7,698 bases of DNA from Planctomycetota bacterium (GTDB lineage Bacteria; Planctomycetota; Planctomycetia; Isosphaerales; Isosphaeraceae): contig JAJYCH010000202.1 in the NCBI GenBank assembly GCA_021778575.1, positions 1 to 7,698 of the forward strand, read 5' to 3'. The notes under the pieces were generated by a model. It did no database searches, had not been told where the DNA came from, and saw only the letters and a list, made by a program, of their open reading frames with translations. This document shows positions 1-6,482 of the stretch, one piece after another (within the stretch, counting starts at the first letter, position 1; each line of letters begins with the position of its first letter). Both the position numbers and the translations under genes were made by a program.

Positions 1-315
1 GTTAGGGTAAGGTTGAGGTTTGTCTCCTTTTTTCTTTTCGTCATCGGCCTTCGATTCGTGAAACTCGATCATCCCATCGACGATGGCGAATGTTCCTTGA
101 CGTTGGCCTGATCCCGTGTCGGACGTAAAGTCAGAAGTAAACCGGCCGTCTGCTGTGAGTTTCAGGACGCTTCTGACAAAGACGATATCCCAGCCGTAGC
201 GGCCGGCGATCGCTTCAGGAGTCAGCGGTTGGACGTCCGGGAGCTTCTGTTCCGGCCTGGGTTCCTGGATGAATAGACACGCGAAGATCATCCAGATGCA
301 AGACATTCGGAACAT
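1..315 (-). CDS. Small secreted hypothetical protein, N-terminal part (cut by left edge)
   Basis: An open frame of 105 codons runs from an ATG at 315 down to the window edge without a stop, so the gene is partial at its 3' end. The start is supported by an AAGGAGAG Shine-Dalgarno (321-328), 5-7 nt upstream. A second in-frame ATG at codon 4 is less well spaced. The first ~16 residues are a short hydrophobic leader (MFRMSCIWMIFACLFIQ), suggesting export. Cys13 has Ile at -3 and Ala at -1 but Phe at -2, so a lipobox is doubtful. The mature part has a 'GRYGWDIVFVRSVLKLTADG' stretch, then an 'F-A-I-V-D-G-M-I-E-F' strand. That resembles small beta-barrel proteins of the type 'G-x-Y ... L-x-L-x-x-D-G-x-F ... 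G-x-x ... I-x-F' found as hypotheticals in planctomycetes (inference). The visible end is Lys/Asp-rich and low in complexity. No function is assigned. It is divergent from the cytochrome gene. Confidence 0.72.
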   Translation of the reverse strand, partial: MFRMSCIWMIFACLFIQEPRPEQKLPDVQPLTPEAIAGRYGWDIVFVRSVLKLTADGRFTSDFTSDTGSGQRQGTFAIVDGMIEFHESKADDEKKKGDKPQPYPN

Positions 316-335
316 GGTGACTCTCCTTCGCGGGA

Positions 336-361
336 TCGATGGAAGGGCTTGATTCCATCGA
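336..361 (-). promoter_or_regulatory. 9-bp-stem hairpin / operator-like dyad in the leader of the left-edge gene
   Basis: TCGATGGAA (336-344) and TTCCATCGA (353-361) are perfect reverse complements separated by an 8-nt loop. The dyad ends 7 nt upstream of the Shine-Dalgarno of the minus-strand gene that starts at 315. In that gene's mRNA it would fold as a leader hairpin; as DNA it could be an operator. There is no following T tract, so a terminator is unlikely. Confidence 0.4.
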
Positions 362-420
362 CCTTACCGGAAGTCGTTGAGCTTCGCCATCCGGGGATCG
401 ATCTCCCGGCAGGCTCCGAA

Positions 421-449
421 TTGCCTCCGGTCTCCGGCCTCGTTATGCT
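421..449 (+). promoter_or_regulatory. Possible sigma70-type promoter for the cytochrome gene
   Basis: TTGCCT (421-426; 4 of 6 to TTGACA) and TATGCT (444-449; 4 of 6 to TATAAT) are separated by 17 bp. Transcription would begin near 456, leaving a leader of ~57 nt before the ATG at 513. The match is moderate and could be chance. No better pair was seen in the 316-512 gap. Confidence 0.3.
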
Positions 450-512
450 TGTTGAACTACGAATTGACTCTGCTTCCGCCGCCTGGACCTGCACCGATCG
501 GAGAATGTCCGG

Positions 513-3275
513 ATGATCGACTTGCCGATGAGGCTCCCCGCTTGGCTGGGATGCCTGCTTCTGACCTTCTCCTGGATCGGCTCCGCCCAGGCCGACGAAC
601 CGGCCGGTCGGCCGATCGTTCCGGGTTTCGAGCGGTTCTATACCGAGCCTTCGACCGACCTGGCCACCGGCGGCCTGCTCTTGATGGGTGAGCTGAACTG
701 TACGTCGTGTCACAAGGGAGACGACACGCCGCTCAGCCCGGTGGCTCGCAAGCAGGCTCCGATTCTTGATCGCTTGGGGGATCGGATCAAGGTCGACTAT
801 CTCCGGTCGTACCTGGCCAATCCGCACTCGGTCAAGCCGGGCACGACGATGCCGAACCTGCTCGAAGGGATGTCGAAGGCCGAGGCCGACGAGGCGGTCG
901 ACGTCCTGGTTCACTTCCTCGCCAGCACCGGGACGACTCGCGAGACTCCGCCGATTCGCAAGGCCGTCAACGCCGGTCGCACTCTCTACGAGCAGTCGGG
1001 ATGTGCCGCCTGTCACGGGCTGGTCGGCGACAAGTCGGCTCCGCTGGCCACCACGGTCCCGCTTGGTGACCCCTCTTCGAAATACACGATGAGTAGTCTG
1101 GCCGCGTTCCTTCAGAATCCGCTGGCTCACCGACCGTCGGGTCGGATGCCCTCGTTGAACCTGAAGCAGACCGAGGCCGACACGATCGCCAGCTTCTTGC
1201 TCAAGGACGTGAAGGTCGAGACCGCTCCGAATCTCGCCTACCGCTATTACGAAGGGGAATGGGACAAGATCCCCGACTTCGACAAGCTCACGCCGGTCGA
1301 ATCAGGGCAGTCGGAGGGGTTCGACGTGGCGATGGCCCGTCGTCACGGTAATTACGCGCTGCGGTTCGAGGGAGAGATCGAGATCGATCGCCCGGGGCCT
1401 TACGGGTTTCACATCGCGTCGGACGACGGCAGCAAGATCTGGGTCGATGGCAAGGTCGTGGCTGATAACGATGGGATTCACCCGAACACCCAGAAGGTCG
1501 GCCGGGTTCGTTTGAGCCCGGGTCGGCACAAGATCGTCGTCGGCTACTTTCAAGGAGGCGGCGAGGAGGAGCTTGACGTCGAGTACGAAGGGCCGGGGCT
1601 GACCCGTCGTCCGCTCGCATCGGCGATCTTGCCTCCGGCGGGTGGGCCAGCGGTGAAAGCGCCGGTCGTCGCGGTCTTCAAGCCCGAGCCGGCGAAAGTG
1701 GACAAGGGCCGGGCTCTGTTCGCCTCGATTGGCTGTGCCTCGTGCCACCAGCTTCGCGAAGGGGACAAGCTGGTCGAGGCTCGACCGCCATCGAAGCCGC
1801 TCAATGACCTGAAGGCCGACGCCGGTTGCCTCGCCGCGCAACCACCCAAGGGCGTGCCCGATTACGATCTCTCCGCTCGGCAACGATCGAGCCTCGCGGC
1901 GGCGCTTGATCCGGCCGTTCGGAACAAGGTTCCCACTGAGAAAGAGTCCATCCACCGGACGCTGGTGGCGTTTAACTGTTACGCATGCCACGTCCGCGAC
2001 GGAGTCGGCGGGGTCGAACCGGGGCGCGACGCGGCGTTCGCGACCACTCAGAAAGAGATGGGAGAGGAAGGACGGATTCCACCGCTCCTGACGGGAGTCG
2101 GCGGCAAGCTGACCGAAGCCTGGCTCAAGCATGTGCTGGCCGATGGCGCCAAGGATCGGCCTTACATGCTGACCCGGATGCCGAAGTTTGGCGAAGCCAA
2201 CGTCGGTCATCTGGTCAAGCCGATGGCGCTGGTGGATGCCGTCGAACCGGTCCCGGTCCCTCACTTCGACGTCAACGAAAAGCGAGTCAAGGCGACCGGC
2301 CGGTTCATCGTCGGGTCGCAAGCCTTTAACTGCGGAAGCTGCCATCAGTTCAAGGAATATCAGGCGTCGGGTATCCAGGCGCTCGACATGACACTGATGA
2401 CCCAGCGGCTTCGTCGCGATTGGTTCCAGCGCTATGTCGTCAATCCGCAGGCGTATCGTCCCGGAACCCGGATGCCGTCCGCCTGGCCTGATGGCAAGTC
2501 ACAACTCGACACGATTTATGATGGCGACACCCTCAAGCAAGTCGAATCGGTCTGGCAATATCTCTCGGATGGTCCCAAGGCCGCGGTTCCTTATGGGCTC
2601 GGGCGCGACCCGATTCCGCTGGTCGCCGTGAAGGAGCCGGTGCTCTACCGAAACTTCATCGAAGGAGCGGGACCTCGGGCGATCGGGGTGGGCTATCCCG
2701 AGAAAGCCAACCTGGCGTTCGACGCCAACGAACTCCGGCTCGCCTTGATCTGGCAAGGGGCGTTCATCGACGCCTCGAAGCACTGGACCGGACGAGGCGA
2801 AGGGTTCCAGGTTCCGCTTGGCGATAACGTCCTGACGTTCCCACCCGGTCCTGCCTTCGCCACGCTTCCCAACGACAAGGCCGAATGGCCTCGCCAGAAG
2901 GCGAAAGCGCTGGGCGAGAAGTTCAAGGGCTACCACCTGAACCAGGGCGGCAAACCCATCTTCGATTACGACCTCGGTCCGGCCGTCGTCGAGGATTACT
3001 TCGAGGCTCTCTCCAGCGGAGAAGCCGCGAGTTTCCGCCGGACCATCGACCTGACCGGCGCGGAGAATCCCAAAGGTCTCTACTTCCGAGCGGCCGTGGG
3101 AAAGAAAATCGTCCCCCTCGGAGAAGGCTGGTATCAGGTTGACGGCGAGTGGAAGGTCCGCGTCTCGGCCGATGTCAACCCGCTGATCCGAGATACCATT
3201 GGCGGGATCGAACTCGTCACCCCGGTGAAGTTCAACAGCGGCAAAGCCCGGATCATCGAGGAATATTCCTGGTAA
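513..3275 (+). CDS. Secreted pentahaem cytochrome c with PA14 domain
   Basis: A 920-residue exported electron-transfer protein. The ATG at 513 has a GGAG at 500-503, 9 nt upstream; codon 6 is an alternative ATG. The signal peptide has hydrophobic core WLGCLLLTFSWIG and likely cleavage after A-Q-A (residue 27). Five CxxCH haem sites are visible: C63TSCH, C164AACH, C408ASCH, C489YACH and C607GSCH. Likely distal methionines, in R/T-M-P contexts, are M113, M212, M556 and M654. The third haem has no Met between it and haem 4, so it is either bis-His, another ligand, or high-spin. A PA14-type beta domain lies at ~239-362 (Y-Y-E-G-x-W ... F-H-I-A-S-D-D-G-S-K-I-W-V-D-G), splitting the haem domains 2+3 and suggesting carbohydrate binding. 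The C-terminal ~230 residues (690-920) contain no CxxCH and resemble the tail of planctomycete/verrucomicrobial haem-binding dehydrogenases. It probably accepts electrons from the propeller encoded downstream (inference from pairing). Confidence 0.93.
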   Translation: MIDLPMRLPAWLGCLLLTFSWIGSAQADEPAGRPIVPGFERFYTEPSTDLATGGLLLMGELNCTSCHKGDDTPLSPVARKQAPILDRLGDRIKVDYLRSYLANPHSVKPGTTMPNLLEGMSKAEADEAVDVLVHFLASTGTTRETPPIRKAVNAGRTLYEQSGCAACHGLVGDKSAPLATTVPLGDPSSKYTMSSLAAFLQNPLAHRPSGRMPSLNLKQTEADTIASFLLKDVKVETAPNLAYRYYEGEWDKIPDFDKLTPVESGQSEGFDVAMARRHGNYALRFEGEIEIDRPGPYGFHIASDDGSKIWVDGKVVADNDGIHPNTQKVGRVRLSPGRHKIVVGYFQGGGEEELDVEYEGPGLTRRPLASAILPPAGGPAVKAPVVAVFKPEPAKVDKGRALFASIGCASCHQLREGDKLVEARPPSKPLNDLKADAGCLAAQPPKGVPDYDLSARQRSSLAAALDPAVRNKVPTEKESIHRTLVAFNCYACHVRDGVGGVEPGRDAAFATTQKEMGEEGRIPPLLTGVGGKLTEAWLKHVLADGAKDRPYMLTRMPKFGEANVGHLVKPMALVDAVEPVPVPHFDVNEKRVKATGRFIVGSQAFNCGSCHQFKEYQASGIQALDMTLMTQRLRRDWFQRYVVNPQAYRPGTRMPSAWPDGKSQLDTIYDGDTLKQVESVWQYLSDGPKAAVPYGLGRDPIPLVAVKEPVLYRNFIEGAGPRAIGVGYPEKANLAFDANELRLALIWQGAFIDASKHWTGRGEGFQVPLGDNVLTFPPGPAFATLPNDKAEWPRQKAKALGEKFKGYHLNQGGKPIFDYDLGPAVVEDYFEALSSGEAASFRRTIDLTGAENPKGLYFRAAVGKKIVPLGEGWYQVDGEWKVRVSADVNPLIRDTIGGIELVTPVKFNSGKARIIEEYSW

Positions 3276-3280
3276 TTTCT

Positions 3281-3351
3281 GGTCAGTGGTCAGCTCTCGC
3301 AGCAGGTAGCAGGTAGCGGGTAGCAGGTAGCAGGTAGCAGGTAGCAGGTAG
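3281..3351. repeat. Left heptanucleotide tandem repeat arm (GGTAGCA)n
   Basis: Six consecutive 7-mers run from 3305 to 3346: five GGTAGCA and one GGTAGCG (second position). A partial GGTAG follows to 3351. Just upstream are GGTCAGT (3281-3287) and GGTCAGC (3288-3294), which are B-type heptads in this orientation. The reverse complements, TGCTACC and CGCTACC, are exactly the units found in the right arm, so the two arms are inverted copies of one repeat family. The arm starts 5 bp after the cytochrome stop codon. Confidence 0.93.
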
Positions 3352-3429
3352 AATTCACAAATCAGAGAGCTTTTCTTCCCGCTACCCGCTACCCGCTGAC
3401 TGCTACCCGCTGACTGCTACCCGCTACCC
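3305..3429 (+). other. Potential long imperfect hairpin between the two heptad arms
   Basis: The GGTAGC units of 3305-3351 can pair with the GCTACC units from 3381 onward around a 29-nt loop (3352-3380). Pairing is 6 of 7 per A heptad, with A·C at the seventh position. Against B heptads the seventh position pairs, but one G·U and one A·G occur. As RNA this would be a stem of ~45 nt just after the cytochrome stop codon, which could end or protect its message. There is no downstream U tract, so a classical intrinsic terminator is not claimed. Confidence 0.5.
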
Positions 3430-3548
3430 GCTGACTGCTACCCGCTGACTGCTACCCGCTACCCGCTACCCGCTGACTGCTACCCGCTACCCGCTGACTG
3501 CTACCCGCTGACTGCTACCCGCTACCCGTTACGAGCGACCTGCGACCC
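3381..3548. repeat. Right heptanucleotide tandem repeat array (GCTACCC/GCTGACT), 21 perfect + 3 decayed units
   Basis: From 3381 to 3527 there are 21 gapless 7-mers of only two kinds: A = GCTACCC (14 copies) and B = GCTGACT (7 copies). In order they read AABAB-AABAB-AAAB-AABAB-AA, so a 35-bp super-unit AABAB occurs three times, with one 28-bp AAAB between the second and third. Three degenerate units follow in phase: GTTACGA, GCGACCT and GCGACCC (to 3548). B units never touch each other. The array ends 31 bp before the start codon of the next gene. Such arrays resemble the heptanucleotide short tandemly repeated repetitive sequences described in cyanobacteria (general resemblance only). Confidence 0.95.
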
Positions 3549-3579
3549 AACGATTCAATCCATCAGGCGGAGAGCCACG

Positions 3580-5067
3580 ATGAGACTTCGATATTCAGCA
3601 TTTGCTTCTCTGATTGCCGTGATGGTTGCGAGCTTTGCCGGTCCTTCGAGGGCCGATGACGCGAAGCCGGTCGAGTCGGACTATTACAAGATCCTCACCT
3701 ATGAGCCGCCGGCCGACGTGATTCTTGAAGCCGGTGCTCTGGAATGGATGCCCGACGGGAAAGTTGCGGTCTCGACCCGTCGAGGCGAGATCTACATGGT
3801 CACCAACCCCCTCTCGTCCGACCCCGCCAAGGAGTCGAAGTTCGTCCGGTTCGCTCATGGTCTCCATGAGATCCTCGGCCTGGCCTATCGCGATGGTTGG
3901 CTGTACGTCACCCAGCGCTGCGAACTATCGAGAATCAAGGATTCCGACGGCGATGGCGTGGCCGACCGGTTCGAGACCGTCTCCGATGCCTGGGAGATTA
4001 ACGGCGACTATCATGAATATGCTTTTGGTTCAAAGTTTGACAGGCATGGCGATCTCTGGGTCGCACTTTGTTTGACCGGTTCGTTCACCTCGGAGAACCT
4101 GTTCCGGGGCTGGGCGTTGCGGGTCAGTCCCGACGGCAAGGTCACACCCACCTGTTCGGGCCTCCGGTCACCGGGCGGGCTGGGGATGAACGCCGACGGG
4201 GATATGTTTTATACCGAGAACCAGGGCCCCTGGAATGGAGCCTGTGCGCTCAAGCATCTCAAGCCCGGCAGTTTTCAGGGGAACCCATCGGGCAACAAGT
4301 GGTACGACAACGCCAAGGAGATGGGACCTCGTCCGGTCGATCCCAAAAGTGGCAGCCGGATGATGGTCGAGGCCGACAAGATTCCCGAACTCGAACCGCC
4401 GGCGATTTATTTCCCCTATCCGAAGATGGGGCAATCTTCGAGCGGGATCGCCTGCGACCTGTCGGGCGGGAAGTTCGGCGTCTTCGAGAAACAGATGTTT
4501 GTCGGCGACCAGTCGGCCAGCTTCGTGATGCGAATCAGCATGGAGAAGGTCGACGGGCATTTTCAGGGGGCCTGCATCCCGTTCCGGTCCGGCTTCGCCT
4601 CGGGAGTCTTGCCGATGCTATTCGCCCCGGACGGCTCGATGATTGTTGGAGGGACGAACCGTGGTTGGGGCTCGCGCGGGCAGCGGCCGTTCTCGCTCCA
4701 GCGGATGGTCTGGACCGGGAAAGTTCCGTTCGAGATTCACGACATCCACGCCCGTCCTGACGGGTTTGAGCTGACGTTCACCAAACCGGTCGACCCGAAG
4801 ACGGCGGCTGATCCGGCGTCGTACAAGGTTGGAACTCATGCCTACATTTACCAGTCGAGCTACGGCAGTCCCGAAGTCGACCAGACCGATTGCAAGGTCG
4901 AGAAGGTCACCGTCGCTCCCGACGGCAAGTCGGTCCGGCTCGTCGTTGGTCCGCTCCAGCGCGGGCATGTCCACACGATCACCGCGGCCGGTGTTCGGTC
5001 GACCGAGGAGATCCCGCTGCTGCACAGCGAAGCCTATTACACGTTGAATTACATCCCCAAGGAGTGA
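3580..5067 (+). CDS. Secreted sorbosone/glucose dehydrogenase-like beta-propeller protein
   Basis: A 495-residue exported protein. The ATG at 3580 has GGAG at 3569-3572, 7 nt upstream. The signal peptide (residues 1-25: M-R-L-R-Y, then hydrophobic [12 protein letters not shown]) probably ends at S-R-A before D26. Residues ~35-380 carry repeated 'P-D-G-x-x' strands and the landmarks of PQQ-type sugar dehydrogenase propellers: [11 protein letters not shown] (93-103), [17 protein letters not shown] (144-160, H145 a catalytic-histidine candidate), [23 protein letters not shown] (194-216, quoted by position: S193-G216) and FVGDQ (307-311). A D121[11 protein letters not shown]132 loop looks calcium-binding, as often seen in planctomycete members. 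Residues ~384-490 form an Ig-like beta domain ([10 protein letters not shown] ... A-S-Y-K-V). No CxxCH is present, so electrons must leave via another protein, most simply the neighbouring cytochrome. Whether it binds PQQ or is active is not shown; some family members may be non-enzymatic. Confidence 0.88.
   Translation: MRLRYSAFASLIAVMVASFAGPSRADDAKPVESDYYKILTYEPPADVILEAGALEWMPDGKVAVSTRRGEIYMVTNPLSSDPAKESKFVRFAHGLHEILGLAYRDGWLYVTQRCELSRIKDSDGDGVADRFETVSDAWEINGDYHEYAFGSKFDRHGDLWVALCLTGSFTSENLFRGWALRVSPDGKVTPTCSGLRSPGGLGMNADGDMFYTENQGPWNGACALKHLKPGSFQGNPSGNKWYDNAKEMGPRPVDPKSGSRMMVEADKIPELEPPAIYFPYPKMGQSSSGIACDLSGGKFGVFEKQMFVGDQSASFVMRISMEKVDGHFQGACIPFRSGFASGVLPMLFAPDGSMIVGGTNRGWGSRGQRPFSLQRMVWTGKVPFEIHDIHARPDGFELTFTKPVDPKTAADPASYKVGTHAYIYQSSYGSPEVDQTDCKVEKVTVAPDGKSVRLVVGPLQRGHVHTITAAGVRSTEEIPLLHSEAYYTLNYIPKE
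5059..5064 (+). promoter_or_regulatory. Ribosome binding site that fixes the GTG start of the rhodanese
   Basis: AAGGAG (5059-5064) lies inside the last codons of the propeller gene, overlapping Lys-Glu before its TGA. It sits 8 nt before the GTG at 5073. The position supports GTG 5073 as the start and indicates translational coupling, because ribosomes terminate at 5067 right over it. Confidence 0.8.
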
Positions 5068-5072
5068 GCCGG

Positions 5073-5426
5073 GTGTTTGAAGTTGTCACGCAATGCGAAG
5101 CACCGACGTTGAAGGAACGACTCGACAAAGGGGCGGGCCTGGTCTTGCTCGATGTCCGCGAGGACGACGAGCGAGACTACGCGGCGATCCCGGCTCCGCC
5201 CGGAGTGACCGACCTCCACGTCCCGCTCGGCGAGGTCCGAGGGCGGCTCGACGAGATTCGGGCGTCGGCTCAAGGTCAGACTCTGGTGGTCTATTGCCAC
5301 CACGGTCAGCGGTCGATGGTCGCGGCAACCTGGCTGGCCCGGCAGGGGTTGAATCCGGTCGAGAACCTCGAAGGCGGGATTGACGCGTGGTCGACCCGGG
5401 TCGATTCGAAGGTCCGTCGTTATTGA
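5073..5426 (+). CDS. Single-domain rhodanese-like sulfurtransferase
   Basis: A 117-residue cytoplasmic protein starting at GTG 5073; the open frame extends upstream into the propeller gene, but the AAGGAG at 5059-5064 and domain boundaries favour this start. The whole length is one rhodanese domain: V-L-L-D-V-R-E (24-30, start of the core), H-V-P-L-G-E-V (49-55), then the catalytic loop Y-C75-H-H-G-Q-R-S81 with the nucleophilic cysteine, and the C-terminal signature N-L-E-G-G-I-D-A-W-S (98-107) followed by V-D-S-K-V-R-R-Y. The active-site loop is intact, so transfer of sulfane sulfur through a Cys75 persulfide is expected; donor and acceptor are unknown. There is no signal peptide or membrane segment. 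It begins 5 nt after the propeller stop codon, hence is co-transcribed with it, yet it acts in a different compartment. The usual length of such proteins is ~100-120 residues. Confidence 0.93.
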   Translation: MFEVVTQCEAPTLKERLDKGAGLVLLDVREDDERDYAAIPAPPGVTDLHVPLGEVRGRLDEIRASAQGQTLVVYCHHGQRSMVAATWLARQGLNPVENLEGGIDAWSTRVDSKVRRY

Positions 5427-5431
5427 AGGAT

Positions 5432-6256
5432 CTAACGAAACTTCCGGGTGACATAACGGCAGGTTGATGTCAAGACCGGGTGCCTTGTGGCCTGGCGACG
5501 AAGCCAAAGTGCCATTCCAAGGGTGGCCGGTCCAAAATCTTCACCCGAGTCGAAGCGGTGTGTCAGGCCCGCTAGCACTTGAGCATGACGATGTCTGACA
5601 AAATCGTCGTCAGGTCCGAGTGGGGCCAGTAACTTCGAGGCGGCGTCATCTTCGATTCGGGTATAAAACCGATTCATCTGTGATCGATGGGCGAGTATAT
5701 ACCCGTTGTCGAACAAAAGGTGTTCCCAGCGTTCTGGCCAAGCGTCTTCGACAATGACCACCCTGGGTCGCCAGCGGGACCAGTCTGCTCCGGCCAGGAT
5801 TTCACGCTCAAAGCCCTCGACGTCGACTTTAAGAAAGTCGATTGGCTTGGTGACGTGTTCCTCGCAGATGCGGGCCAGAGTGGTTACCGGAATGAGAGAC
5901 TCGCGAAGCGTCATCCCGCGGTTCTGATAGGAGTTGGCCAAATCTCGGGAGAATGTGGACCAGCCAGGTATGTCCATTGACTCGTGAAACGTCAAGTGGC
6001 CGACCTGGTCGGAAAGTCCCACATTGAGGTTGATGTCGCGAGGCCGAGCGGATTGGAGCCGTTCAAAGAGGTTGGTAATCGGCTCGACATTGATGCCTCG
6101 CCAACCTCGGTCGTAAAAATGATTGGTCACGGAGTCGACCACCGGATCGTTCGCGCCGATGTCGAGGTAAAAACCGATGTGATCTGCTGGAAAGAGGCGA
6201 CGAAGCATCACGTCTTCGCCGTCTTGAGCGTAGGAGATCATCGTCATGTCGTTCAT
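5432..6256 (-). CDS. FkbM family SAM-dependent methyltransferase
   Basis: A 274-residue class I methyltransferase of the FkbM (Methyltransf_21) type, usually acting on hydroxyl groups of sugars, polysaccharides or lipids; the substrate here is unknown. The N-terminus M-I-S-Y-A-Q-D-G-E-D-V is typical. SAM-binding motif I is Y-L-D-I-G-A-N-D-P (30-38), the acidic strand-2 end is G-I-N-V-E-P (54-59), then N-V-G-L-S-D (78-83), and the family hallmark D-F-L-K-V-D-V-E-G-F-E-R-E-I-L-A-G-A-D-W (140-159) followed by V-V-I-V-E (166-170). No signal or membrane segment is seen. The start is uncertain: the ATG at 6256 has AAGG almost touching it, the ATG at 6247 (codon 4) has it 10 nt upstream, and codon 6 matches the usual family start. 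The stop is TAG, 5 bp from the rhodanese stop. Third codon positions look less GC-biased than in the plus-strand genes, compatible with separate ancestry (by eye). Confidence 0.93.
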   Translation of the reverse strand: MNDMTMISYAQDGEDVMLRRLFPADHIGFYLDIGANDPVVDSVTNHFYDRGWRGINVEPITNLFERLQSARPRDINLNVGLSDQVGHLTFHESMDIPGWSTFSRDLANSYQNRGMTLRESLIPVTTLARICEEHVTKPIDFLKVDVEGFEREILAGADWSRWRPRVVIVEDAWPERWEHLLFDNGYILAHRSQMNRFYTRIEDDAASKLLAPLGPDDDFVRHRHAQVLAGLTHRFDSGEDFGPATLGMALWLRRQATRHPVLTSTCRYVTRKFR

Positions 6257-6342
6257 ACCTTGAGCCGACTTGCCCGAAAGCCCGGGTAAACTCGGCTAGA
6301 CTCGAACCTGGCAAGCGTAGCGGCGCAAAGACCGACGAAAGA

Positions 6343-6359
6343 GAGATCGTCTCGATCTC
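6343..6359. promoter_or_regulatory. Perfect 7-3-7 inverted repeat, operator or hairpin upstream of the FkbM gene
   Basis: GAGATCG (6343-6349), TCT, CGATCTC (6353-6359). It lies ~87-103 bp upstream of the first ATG of the methyltransferase gene. Read on the minus strand it is followed by TCTTTCGT, a weak T-rich tail. It may therefore be an operator for the FkbM gene or a poor terminator for the gene at 6528-6761. Confidence 0.35.
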
Positions 6360-6462
6360 GCCGTTCAATTGAGGAGAGTCATTTTTTCCTTTGAGCGTCT
6401 GTGGTCCGACCGTGATCAGATCGCCTGGCTTCCTCGGATTTGAAATCAACAAACGACCGAAA

Positions 6463-6482
6463 GCGGATCTTCGTCGATCCGC
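6463..6482 (-). terminator. Possible weak terminator hairpin after the small secreted-protein gene
   Basis: On the minus strand GCGGATC, a 6-nt loop GACGAA and GATCCGC form a perfect 7-bp stem, followed by TTTCGGTCGTTTG. It begins 45 nt after the stop codon at 6528. The T tract is short and broken, so termination is only plausible. Confidence 0.35.

Larger units (their letters stand above)
3276..3579. other. Gene-free spacer between cytochrome and propeller genes
   Basis: About 300 bp with no credible coding frame. It holds GGTCAGT/GGTCAGC heptads (3281-3294), a GGTAGCA heptad array (3305-3351), a 29-bp unique spacer (3352-3380), a GCTACCC/GCTGACT heptad array (3381-3548) and the ribosome binding site of the next gene. 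No separate promoter is convincing in it, so transcription of the propeller gene could continue from upstream or start within the repeats. Confidence 0.8.

Noticed and set aside
1..20. Telomere-like GTTAGGGTAAGG at the left edge
   Set aside because: Single copy, explained by codons of the partial gene on the minus strand (Pro-Tyr-Pro-Asn); no tandem array.
288..1130. Antisense open frame (280 codons) across the cytochrome start and the divergent spacer
   Set aside because: Low-complexity Arg/Gly/Ser composition and overlap with two better-supported genes; no plausible ribosome site or family.
1302..2345. Long antisense open frame (347 codons) inside the cytochrome gene
   Set aside because: It is opposite a gene with five haem motifs and a signal peptide, is Arg/Asp-rich without domain features, and is expected as a shadow in GC-rich coding sequence.
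3281..3548. CRISPR array or integron/attachment array
   Set aside because: Repeat units are only 7 bp, gapless, without unique spacers, and no cas or integrase gene is present.
4068..4760. 230-codon plus-strand frame inside the propeller gene
   Set aside because: Same strand, shifted frame of a clear gene; composition is Arg/Gly-rich shadow translation.
4890..5072. N-terminal extension of the rhodanese frame into the propeller gene
   Set aside because: The extra 61 residues are Arg-rich shadow sequence, and a well-spaced AAGGAG points to GTG 5073.
5418..5458. CGTTAT ... ATAACG inverted repeat at the convergent gene ends as a bidirectional terminator
   Set aside because: Only 6 AT-containing pairs with a 29-nt loop and no T tract; within chance expectation.
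6063..6452. Minus-strand frame (129 codons) overlapping the start of the FkbM gene
   Set aside because: TTG start without a clear ribosome site, and overlaps ~190 bp of a well-supported gene in another frame, where it turns Arg/Ser-rich.
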